Origin: an uncultured Lewinella sp.
GTDB taxonomy: Bacteria > Bacteroidota > Bacteroidia > Chitinophagales > Saprospiraceae
Reading direction: 5' to 3'
Length of the DNA: 49,989 bases
Assembly: GCA_937873655.1 (NCBI GenBank)
Contig: CALMYQ010000042.1
Location: forward strand, 1-49,989
Part shown: positions 43,829-49,989 of the stretch, one piece after another
Layout of the letters: the number at the start of each line of letters is the position of its first letter
Numbering within the stretch: position 1 is the first letter of the stretch
Notes under the pieces: generated by a model
What the model was told of the DNA's origin: nothing
Databases searched by the model: none
What the model saw: the letters and a program-made list of their open reading frames with translations, nothing else
Program-made: the position numbers and the translations under genes

Positions 43829-44299
43829 CTAATTCAAGGCTGTTAAAGTTTCCTTTATCGCCTCAAAGTTAGGCAATTCCCCGGCTTTTTCCAATACTTC
43901 GGCATACCGTACCGTGCCCTCCTTGTCGATCACAAAAGCGGATCTTTTGGAAACGCCTTTCATGCCCATGACAAATTCTTCGTAGAGGGAGCCGTAAGCC
44001 CTGGAAACTTCCTTGTTGAAGTCGGAGAGGAGCGGAAAATTCAGCTTTTGATCTTCCTTGAATTTGTTGAGGGTCTGCGGGGAGTCGACGGAGACGGCGA
44101 GGATCTGGGCGTTGAGTTTGCCGTACATGCCGATGTTATCGCGCATGGTACAGAGCTCGGTGGTGCAGACACTGGTGAACGCCAGCGGAAAGAAAAGGAG
44201 CACGACGTTTTTTCCGCGGTAGTCCATCAGGGAGGTTTCCTGTTTGTCAGAAGAGAACAGTTTGAAATTTGGCGCTTTATCGCCTGGGATAATCGTCAT
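43829..44299 (-). CDS. Peroxiredoxin, Bcp/AhpC-TSA type
   Basis: From ATG 44299 the product is a 156-aa thioredoxin-fold thiol peroxidase. FPLAFTSVCTTELC contains the peroxidatic Cys45 with Thr42 and Pro38, and a possible resolving Cys50, the C45/C50 arrangement of Bcp enzymes. VLLFFPLAF and FVIDKEGTVRY are standard. It reduces hydroperoxides in the cytoplasm using thioredoxin. The open frame extends 17 codons upstream without conservation. A TTG-N21-TTTCTTTG promoter-like pair lies at 44319-44350. The clpS gene follows after 57 bases. Confidence 0.95.
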   Translation of the reverse strand: MTIIPGDKAPNFKLFSSDKQETSLMDYRGKNVVLLFFPLAFTSVCTTELCTMRDNIGMYGKLNAQILAVSVDSPQTLNKFKEDQKLNFPLLSDFNKEVSRAYGSLYEEFVMGMKGVSKRSAFVIDKEGTVRYAEVLEKAGELPNFEAIKETLTALN

Positions 44300-44318
44300 A
44301 TCGCGGTGTTTATTTTTG

Positions 44319-44350
44319 CAAAGAAACGCTAAAATAAATTCTTGGTTCAA
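44319..44350 (-). promoter_or_regulatory. Candidate promoter for the peroxiredoxin gene
   Basis: On the minus strand, TTG (44350-44348), a 21-base spacer and TTTCTTTG (44326-44319) resemble the -33/-7 pair with one mismatch (T for A at -7 position 2), about 20 bases before ATG 44299. A plus-strand TATTTTTG at 44311 overlaps it and could be a divergent element for the DMT gene. Confidence 0.4.
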
Positions 44351-44423
44351 GCTGCGGTCAAATTGGGCGGACTTTTTTAATTATTGGTGAAAGAGTTGTT
44401 GTTTTGCAGGAAAACCACCTGAA

Positions 44424-45341
44424 ATGACGTCGGTTCGCCGATCCTATCTTGAGTTGCATTTTGCCGCCCTTCTCTTCGGGTTTACGGCAATACTGGGCGA
44501 TTTGATCAGCCTTTCTGCGCTGACCCTGGTCTGGTGGCGGGTATTGCTCACTGCGCTCAGCCTGCTGGTGCTGATCCGGTTTGGAAGGACCCTTAGAGGC
44601 GTGCCTCGAAAAACCCTGTTCAGCTTCATGGGTGTCGGAGTGCTGGTGGCTTTGCACTGGATCTGTTTTTTTGGATCGGTCAAACTGGCCAATCCGTCTA
44701 TCGCACTGGTTTGCATGGCCACGACTTCTTTTTTCACTTCGATCCTGGAGCCTTTTTTTACGCGCAGGCCGCTCAACTTCGCAGATATTGCCCTTGGGAT
44801 TGTCATTATCCCGGGCATGGTGCTGATCGCAAACAGCGCCGAGCTCGGCATGATGCCCGGCCTGTGGGTGGGGCTTGCGGCAGCATTCCTGATCGCCTTG
44901 TTTGCCACGCTGAACAAAATGCTGGTCGGCCGGCTCGATGAACTCAGCGTCACCTTTCTGGAAATGAGCAGTGCCTGGCTCGTGATCGGGATCGCTCTGC
45001 CGTTTGTAATGCTCAGCCAACAGGCGCCCCTTAACATTTGGCCGCACGGCCTGGACTGGCTGTGGTTGCTCATCCTGTCGCTGCTTTGTACCACGTTGGG
45101 GTACGTACTTGCCCTTCGGTCGTTGCGAAACCTCACCGCTTTTGCAGCCAACCTGACCTTCAACCTGGAGTTCATATACGGCATCCTGGTGGCCTGGTTC
45201 CTGCTGGATGATGCCCGGGAGCTGAATCTCAATTTTATCTGGGGCGCCCTGATCATACTGACTTCCGTGTTTATCCATCCATTGCTGAAAAAAAGAGAAG
45301 CCCGGAGATCCCGGCCGCTGATCCAAAATAAAGGAAAATGA
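44424..45341 (+). CDS. DMT-superfamily (EamA) metabolite exporter
   Basis: This 305-aa membrane protein has about ten hydrophobic helices arranged as two EamA repeats (about 1-140 and 150-290). Segments such as GVGVLVALHWICFFGSVKLA and the repeat-boundary GLAAAFLIALFATLNKMLV are typical of RarD/RhaT-like exporters. The substrate cannot be deduced. Its stop codon overlaps the start of the cyclase gene by an ATGA junction, so the two are translationally coupled and may act in one pathway, for example export of a product or intermediate (inferred). Confidence 0.92.
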   Translation: MTSVRRSYLELHFAALLFGFTAILGDLISLSALTLVWWRVLLTALSLLVLIRFGRTLRGVPRKTLFSFMGVGVLVALHWICFFGSVKLANPSIALVCMATTSFFTSILEPFFTRRPLNFADIALGIVIIPGMVLIANSAELGMMPGLWVGLAAAFLIALFATLNKMLVGRLDELSVTFLEMSSAWLVIGIALPFVMLSQQAPLNIWPHGLDWLWLLILSLLCTTLGYVLALRSLRNLTAFAANLTFNLEFIYGILVAWFLLDDARELNLNFIWGALIILTSVFIHPLLKKREARRSRPLIQNKGK

Positions 45342-46006
45342 AAAAAGGAAATCTCCGGCTGATCGACCTGAGCCATACCATTTTTGACGGACTTGTCACC
45401 TATAAAGGCTTGCCGGCCCCGGTGATCTGTGACTACCTGAGTCGCGAAAGATCCCGGGAGCTGTATGAGGCGGGCACCGAATTTCAGATCGGCAGGATTG
45501 ATATGGTGGCCAACACGGGGACTTATCTGGATTGCCCGTTTCACCGGTATGAGAACGGAAAGGACCTCTCAGCAATCGCATTGGAAGCGGTGGCTGAGCT
45601 CGATGGGATCCTGATCAACGCTACCGGAACCATGGAAGTCGGGTTGCCGTTTTTCGAAGGCCGGGACCTGGCCGGAAAGGCCGTACTGGTGCACACCGGA
45701 TGGTCGCGATTCTGGAATACGGCGCAATATTTTGAAAACCACCCTTTCCTGACCGCTGAGGCTGCCGAATACCTGAAAAGCCAGGGCGTCAGACTGGTCG
45801 GTATCGACAGCCACAATATCGACGATACCCGGACCCAAAGCCGACCGGTGCATTCCATCCTGCTGGGCGCCGATATTCTTATTGTGGAACATATGGCCCG
45901 GTTGGACCAATTGCCCGAATCGGGGTTTGTGTTTTCGGCCGTTCCGCCGAAGGTGGAGGGAATGGGGACGTTTCCGGTGCGGGCGTTTGGGAGGGTGAGA
46001 GGGTGA
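45338..46006 (+). CDS. Cyclase/kynurenine-formamidase-like family protein with altered metal motif
   Basis: The 222-aa protein starts LRLIDLSHTIFDGLVTY and keeps the cyclase-family fold, including VLVHTGWSRFW, GVRLVGIDSHNID and VHSILLGADILIVEHM. The usual metal-binding H-x-G-T-H-x-D-x-P-x-H is N-T-G-T-Y-L-D-C-P-F-H here (59-69), so two histidines are replaced by Asn59 and Tyr63 while Asp65 and His69 remain. Hydrolysis of the classic amide may be lost or use a changed metal site. The last residues, GRVRG, and the stop codon come from the flanking GTGAGAGG satellite, not from ordinary gene sequence. It is coupled to the DMT exporter gene. Confidence 0.86.
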   Translation: MKKGNLRLIDLSHTIFDGLVTYKGLPAPVICDYLSRERSRELYEAGTEFQIGRIDMVANTGTYLDCPFHRYENGKDLSAIALEAVAELDGILINATGTMEVGLPFFEGRDLAGKAVLVHTGWSRFWNTAQYFENHPFLTAEAAEYLKSQGVRLVGIDSHNIDDTRTQSRPVHSILLGADILIVEHMARLDQLPESGFVFSAVPPKVEGMGTFPVRAFGRVRG

Positions 46007-46060
46007 GAGAGCCCGCCGCCGTAACGCCGATGGCGTCACTATGGCGGATAGGAGGTGAGA
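45990..46060. repeat. Intergenic modular repeat overlapping the cyclase 3' end
   Basis: A GGGAGGGTGAGAGGGTGAG satellite starts inside the last codons of the cyclase gene. It runs into a GC-rich core, GCCCGCCGCCGTAACGCC through CTATGGCGGATAGG (about 46008-46051). Another satellite word, GGTGAGAGG, closes it. Core and satellite type match 6916-7100 closely. Confidence 0.75.
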
Positions 46061-46090
46061 GGGGCGGCAAAGAATTGGGTTTTGCGATGG

Positions 46091-46118
46091 AAAATCGGAC
46101 TGCTTTTTCCGATTTTTG
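46091..46118 (+). terminator. Possible terminator after the DMT-cyclase pair
   Basis: AAAATCGGA (46091-46099) and TCCGATTTT (46108-46116) form a perfect nine-pair but AT-rich stem with an eight-base loop, followed by TGGG. The GC content is low for a strong terminator. It may also be bidirectional. Confidence 0.35.
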
Positions 46119-46192
46119 GGAAAATGCCTTATTTTGGTTTCTGAAAAAATTATTCCTCAGCCGCTGGAAAGAGCGGAAAAAATTAATGAGAC

Positions 46193-46780
46193 ATGTACCC
46201 GGTTAAACATTTTTTTATTTCTCCCCTGAAGAATTACGGCAGCCTGGAGCGGGAAATCCGCAAAACCCTGAAAGAACGCAAGCGAAGCCGGCTCAGCCCG
46301 GGCCTGTGGGTTTATGCCGATGCAGAACCCGGCGAATGGTGTTGTGAGCGCAGAAAAAATGCATTCGTCTTCTGGATCGTGAAGGGTTTTTCCCTTGCGG
46401 GCATATTTTATCCCAATTTCATAATCGATTACAGCAAGATAGGCAGGTGGATGATTGTCGGGGTAAAAGTGAGATTCAGCCCGCTGGCTCAGATCCTTTT
46501 GCTGGGATTCTATGCATTTGTCCTTCATTGGCTCATCACCGAAGTAATCCTTCCGTGGGACGATGATCTTGTGCTGATGCTTATCCGGATTTTGTCCGGT
46601 ATTTTGTTCTTTGCTTTTTTATTTTATGCCCCGCTGCGCCTGATCCGGAGCCTGAAAGATCAGACCCTGGGCGAATTGAAACAAAAACTGACTTTAACGG
46701 AAATTCCATGGGAAAAACGCTCGCTTTTATCGGCCTCCTGGTATGTACCCTCGGAGCTAACGGACAAGACCTCTCCCTGA
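46193..46780 (+). CDS. Membrane protein, 195 aa, unknown function
   Basis: The first 85 residues are soluble and basic (NYGSLEREIRKTLKERKRSR). Two membrane helices follow (about 98-118 and 127-150), then a basic cytosolic tail. Its last 73 bases overlap the signal-peptide region of the GH78 gene in another frame. Both frames look genuine, so the overlap is probably real and suggests linked translation. A TTATTTTG at about 46133 is one base off the -7 consensus. I recognise no family. Confidence 0.7.
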   Translation: MYPVKHFFISPLKNYGSLEREIRKTLKERKRSRLSPGLWVYADAEPGEWCCERRKNAFVFWIVKGFSLAGIFYPNFIIDYSKIGRWMIVGVKVRFSPLAQILLLGFYAFVLHWLITEVILPWDDDLVLMLIRILSGILFFAFLFYAPLRLIRSLKDQTLGELKQKLTLTEIPWEKRSLLSASWYVPSELTDKTSP

Positions 46781-49083
46781 TCGATTCCCGCATTTTGCAC
46801 CAGTACTGGAAGGCGCGCTGGATCGTCTGTCCGGGTGAATCGGTGATCGATTACGGGGTGTATCACTTCAGGAAGAGCTTCGAACTGGCGGAAAAACCGT
46901 CCTCTTTTATTATCCATGTATCGGCGGATAACCGGTACCGGTTGTTCGTCAACGGTGAACCCGTTTCATCCGGGCCGGCGCGCAGCGATCTCGCCAACTG
47001 GAGTTTCGAAACGGTGGATATTGCGCCCCAATTAAAACCCGGGAAAAATGTGCTGGCGGCCATTGTCTGGAACGCAGCTCAACACAAGCCCTTTGCCCAG
47101 ATCAGTTATCAGACCGGTTTCATCCTCCAGGGCAATACCGAAAAAGAAGACGTGGTGAATACCGGCAATTCCTGGCGGGTCATCCGCAACCGGGCTTATC
47201 AACCCCTGCCGGTGGATATGCGGGCGCTGCGGGCCTATTACGTTACCGGCGCCGGCGACGAGGTGGACGGGAAGGCCTACCCCTGGGGGTGGGAAAACCC
47301 CGGTTTCGAGGACAGCGCCTGGCCGGAAGCCCAGGTCCTGTGGTTCCCGTCCAAACCCCGCACCCTCGGTACGGACGGCAACTGGATGCTGGTCCCCCGG
47401 ACCATTCCCGCCTTCCGGGAAAGCCGGATTGACGGTGCAAAGATCCGCAGGAGCCTGAACGACGGCGCTGTGTTTAAGGTATCGGATAAAATGCCGGTAC
47501 AACTGCCCGCCAACGCAAAGATCTCCCTTTTATTCGACCAGGGGCACCTCGTCAATGCGTACCCGGAACTCCTGGTCAGCGACGGGAAAGGCGCGACCAT
47601 CCGGATGACCTATGCCGAGGGGTTGATCGACGAAAACCGGGTGAAAGGCAACCGCAATGAAATTGAGGGCAAGTACATCGTTGGCGTGCAGGATATTTTC
47701 ATGCCCGACGGCGGCGACAACCGGCTATTCAGGCCGCTTTGGTTCCGGACCTACCGCTACCTGCAGATGGATATCGAAACGGGGCCGGACCCGCTGACGA
47801 TCCGGGATTTTTGCGGCAAAAGCTACGGCTATCCGTTTGAAGAAAAAGCGCTGTTTTCGAGCAGCGATCCGGTGAATTCCGCGATCTGGGAGGCCGGTTG
47901 GCGGACCGCCCGGTTATGCGCCGGCGAGAATTATTTCGACTGCCCCTATTACGAGCAATTGCAATACGTGGGCGATACCCGCATCCAGGCGCTGATCTCG
48001 CTGTACGTGGCGGGCGACGACCGGCTGATGCGCAAGGCGATCATGGATTACGACCACAGCCGCATTCCGGACGGGCTGACCCAAAGCCGGTATCCCTGCA
48101 ACGACATGCAGATCATCCCGACCTATTCCATGTTCTGGGTCTCGATGATCTACGACCATTATATGCACCGCAATGATCCGGAATTCATCCGGCAGCTGCT
48201 GCCCGGCATGGAGAACGTGCTGGCGTGGTTTGAAGCCAGGATCGCGCCCGACGGCATGCTCGGTCCGGTGGCCTGGTGGAATTTTGTGGACTGGTCGTGG
48301 AACAACCCGGGCGAGACTGCCGGCGGTGTTCCGAAGGGTGCAGCCGGCGGCGGATCTTCCATCCTGACCCTGCAACTGGCGTATACCTACCGGCAGGCCA
48401 ATGCGCTGTTCGCGGCGTTCGGCAAGCCCGAACTGGCGGCCAAATACGCCCGCCTGGCCGACGACCTGGTAGCGGCCACCTACCGCCTTTGCTGGGATGA
48501 GGGCAAGGGCTTATTGGCGGATACGCCGGCCAAATCGGATTTCAGCCAGCATGCCAATATCCTGGCCGTACTGACCGATGCGCTCCCGCCGACCGAGCAA
48601 CCCGGGTTGATAAAGTGGATCATTGCCGACACGTCCATCGTCAAGACCACCTTTTATTTCCGGTTCTACCTGTTTGAGGCCCTGAAAAAAACCGGTCTCG
48701 GCGACCTGTTCCTGCCCCAGATGGCCGACTGGAAAGCCATGCTCGATATGGGGCTGACCACCTTTGCCGAAAACCCGGAGCCCACCCGGTCGGATTGCCA
48801 CGCCTGGAGTGCCAGTCCGAATTACCAGTTTTTGTCGACGGTACTGGGCATCAACCCCGGCTCGCCGGGCTTCCGGACGGTCCGCATCGAGCCCTTCCTC
48901 GGGGATCTGACGGCGGCGGAAGGCAAGATACCGCACCCCGCCGGGGAGATTGCTGCGGCGTACAAACGAACGGCCGCAGGCGTGGAGGCCGTTATTGCAT
49001 TGCCGCCGGGCGTTGAAGGGGTATTGGTGTGGAAGGGGCAGGAAATGGCGGTATCCGGGACGTGGAGGAAGGTGTTGAAGTGA
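46708..49083 (+). CDS. Alpha-L-rhamnosidase, GH78 family
   Basis: This 791-aa secreted enzyme has a signal peptide (GKTLAFIGLLVCTLGANGQ, about 1-20). N-terminal beta-sandwich domains (about 30-370) include a carbohydrate-binding-like RYRLFVNGEPVSSGP. The (alpha/alpha)6 barrel (about 380-710) carries the GH78 core DCPYYEQLQYVGDTR (Asp411, Glu416, Asp423) and WWNFVDWSW. A C-terminal beta domain ends the protein. It should release terminal rhamnose from plant, algal or bacterial polysaccharides. No sorting domain is visible, so it is probably periplasmic. No SusC/SusD pair is adjacent, so this is not a complete polysaccharide-utilisation locus. Confidence 0.94.
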   Translation: MGKTLAFIGLLVCTLGANGQDLSLIDSRILHQYWKARWIVCPGESVIDYGVYHFRKSFELAEKPSSFIIHVSADNRYRLFVNGEPVSSGPARSDLANWSFETVDIAPQLKPGKNVLAAIVWNAAQHKPFAQISYQTGFILQGNTEKEDVVNTGNSWRVIRNRAYQPLPVDMRALRAYYVTGAGDEVDGKAYPWGWENPGFEDSAWPEAQVLWFPSKPRTLGTDGNWMLVPRTIPAFRESRIDGAKIRRSLNDGAVFKVSDKMPVQLPANAKISLLFDQGHLVNAYPELLVSDGKGATIRMTYAEGLIDENRVKGNRNEIEGKYIVGVQDIFMPDGGDNRLFRPLWFRTYRYLQMDIETGPDPLTIRDFCGKSYGYPFEEKALFSSSDPVNSAIWEAGWRTARLCAGENYFDCPYYEQLQYVGDTRIQALISLYVAGDDRLMRKAIMDYDHSRIPDGLTQSRYPCNDMQIIPTYSMFWVSMIYDHYMHRNDPEFIRQLLPGMENVLAWFEARIAPDGMLGPVAWWNFVDWSWNNPGETAGGVPKGAAGGGSSILTLQLAYTYRQANALFAAFGKPELAAKYARLADDLVAATYRLCWDEGKGLLADTPAKSDFSQHANILAVLTDALPPTEQPGLIKWIIADTSIVKTTFYFRFYLFEALKKTGLGDLFLPQMADWKAMLDMGLTTFAENPEPTRSDCHAWSASPNYQFLSTVLGINPGSPGFRTVRIEPFLGDLTAAEGKIPHPAGEIAAAYKRTAAGVEAVIALPPGVEGVLVWKGQEMAVSGTWRKVLK

Positions 49084-49194
49084 GGTAGTGATCAGCCGGT
49101 TTGAGGGGGGGCGGAACGCGGAGGAGTGGGTCGTTTCGGAGCTGGCTGGACAGTTGATGGTTAAATTACCCAAAAATAAATAAAGGACAGGCTG

Positions 49195-49773
49195 ATGCTG
49201 GATATCTCCTACGCCAAGAATACCGGGAATTGGGAGCACTGGTGGCACCAATATCAATTCGGTGCGTTTTACATTTTTCCACCGGAAGAGATAATGGTCC
49301 TGGTTGATGGGTTGAGGGAGCAATATGACCCCAAATCTGCTGGAATTTGCAGGGCCCATATCAGCCTGAGCGAACCGCTGGACCATCCGATGACCATTGA
49401 AGAACTGGAACAACTCAGGTCCGATTTGGCTGGATTTAAGCCCTTCAGGATATCTTGCGGGCCGATAAGGATGCACCCTCCTTACCCTGGTGTAACGTTT
49501 ACCATTCAGCCCGAACGCGAATTTTCTGAATTGAGAAGCCGAATCCACGGCTTGCCTGTGTTCAGGGCTGTTGAGATCAAAAGGTCAACAATTGATCCCC
49601 ATATGACCATTGCCGAATTCATTACGATGGAAAGATCGATTGAGATCATGGAAGAACTTCAGGATAAAATTCCAAACTGCGAATTCATCTGCGACCATAT
49701 CGAACTGGCGGTTCCCAACGACGATTTTTATTTTGAGCGGGTCTTGAGGGTTACTTTGGGCGCGGGCGAGTAA
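49195..49773 (+). CDS. 2'-5' RNA ligase / 2H phosphoesterase family protein
   Basis: The 192-aa protein has the two H-x-(S/T) motifs of the 2H superfamily: His55 in RAHISLSEPL and His136 in DPHMTIAEF, at the expected spacing. The fold (YQFGAFYIFPPEEIMVLVDGL, then FKPFRISCGPI, then CDHIELAVPND) is complete and shows no signal peptide. Members act on cyclic phosphates or RNA ends; the substrate here is unknown. It stands alone, 111 bases after the GH78 stop codon, with an insertion-sequence remnant directly downstream. Confidence 0.9.
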   Translation: MLDISYAKNTGNWEHWWHQYQFGAFYIFPPEEIMVLVDGLREQYDPKSAGICRAHISLSEPLDHPMTIEELEQLRSDLAGFKPFRISCGPIRMHPPYPGVTFTIQPEREFSELRSRIHGLPVFRAVEIKRSTIDPHMTIAEFITMERSIEIMEELQDKIPNCEFICDHIELAVPNDDFYFERVLRVTLGAGE

Positions 49774-49774
49774 G

Positions 49775-49891
49775 GGCCATTATGGTATCCTGGCCAACTA
49801 CGATAAAGCTCATGCCTTGCAGGCTGCCGGAAGCTCGCTTGGTGTATCCGAAGCGCTTATTCCGCCCAGGCAGGAAAGCTACCCTGGGTAG
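49775..49891 (+). pseudogene. Remnant of an IS91-type (Y2) transposase C-terminus
   Basis: Translating 49775-49891 gives GHYGILANYDKAHALQAAG followed by a short tail and a stop. The HYG-x-LA-N motif with a following K-x-x-x-L-x-x-x resembles the conserved C-terminal IRHYGLLANRNK region of IS91-family Y2 transposases. The frame has no start and runs directly out of the 2H gene's 3' end, so only a fragment is left. A GGTGAA...TTCACC hairpin at 49906-49928 may be part of the element's end. The rest of the window to 49989 holds no gene. Confidence 0.45.
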
Positions 49892-49989
49892 GGAGCGGGA
49901 GGGAGGGTGAAGGCATTGCTTTTCACCTTCTCTCCGTAAGCGTCCGGTGAACCCCATCTTGCGAGCGGCCAAAAAAGTGCCGACCTTGG

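Noticed and set aside
44444..45544. Minus-strand frame of 366 codons
   Set aside because: It is the antisense of the DMT exporter and cyclase genes; its Arg/Ser-rich product has no recognisable fold.
48511..49548. Minus-strand frame of 345 codons
   Set aside because: It is antisense to the GH78 3' end and the 2H gene; those genes carry clear motifs, this frame does not.
49751..49972. Minus-strand frame of 73 codons
   Set aside because: It overlaps the 2H gene end, and the plus strand of the same region gives a better match, an IS91 transposase remnant.

Overview
The window looks like a chromosomal segment of a Bacteroidota bacterium, most likely in or near the Saprospirales (Lewinella/Haliscomenobacter-like), although the exact lineage is an inference. 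The reasons are: several secreted proteins with C-terminal type IX secretion (T9SS) sorting domains, lamin-tail, 3-coathanger and HYR-like adhesion modules, a TonB-plug protein, DUF4286, an EAD/CHAT protein, start codons that mostly lack a Shine-Dalgarno sequence, and promoter boxes of the Bacteroidota TAnnTTTG type. The GC content is high for the phylum (mid-50s percent by eye). There is no rRNA, no recognisable tRNA and no CRISPR array.

Layout. 1-2135: a tandem repeat, a small unknown gene, and a secreted protein with 14 hexapeptide repeats. 2166-6915: an exported thermolysin-like (M4) protease, then an Lhr-type helicase. 7123-11500 (minus): a DUF2279 protein, gcvT, and a HEAT-cyclophilin lipoprotein. 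11614-14651: an MsrB-MsrA fusion facing a minus-strand membrane set (band-7 protein, HtrA-like protease, small membrane protein). 14855-18893 (plus): a cytochrome c lipoprotein, an extended SDR and a TonB-plug/macroglobulin-like protein. 18904-20658 (minus): a truncated beta-helix ORF and a polytopic membrane protein. 20878-29805 (plus): a giant dockerin/cohesin-like T9SS protein with a strong terminator, an AT-rich gap, a small Cys-containing gene, and a lamin-tail protein. 29936-33250 (plus): glgB and a Tat-exported Gfo/Idh oxidoreductase. 33257-35223 (minus): a DUF4286 gene coupled to an EAD11-like/CHAT caspase-like protease, then a CoA-type Nudix hydrolase. 35239-44299 (minus): a giant reprolysin-like T9SS protease, an AbgB-like M20 hydrolase, a diacylglycerol/undecaprenol kinase, a zinc-ribbon protein, a spermidine-synthase-like methyltransferase, a lipoprotein, aat, clpS and a Bcp-type peroxiredoxin. 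44424-49773 (plus): a DMT exporter, a variant cyclase, a membrane protein, a GH78 rhamnosidase and a 2H phosphoesterase. The window ends in an IS91-type transposase remnant.

How the genes work together. Secreted proteolysis, adhesion and polysaccharide use dominate (M4, M12B-like, GH78, the dockerin/cohesin protein, the lamin-tail protein). Protein quality control forms a second theme: aat with clpS (N-degron pathway), HtrA with a band-7 protein, MsrBA, a peroxiredoxin and a cyclophilin. The best candidate for an under-described system is the EAD11-like/CHAT protease whose stop codon overlaps the start of a DUF4286 gene, behind a well-formed promoter. The second is a modular intergenic repeat family: a GC-rich hairpin core flanked by short tandem satellites whose unit differs from copy to copy. 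It occurs three times here, separates aat from clpS, and supplies the last codons of the cyclase gene.
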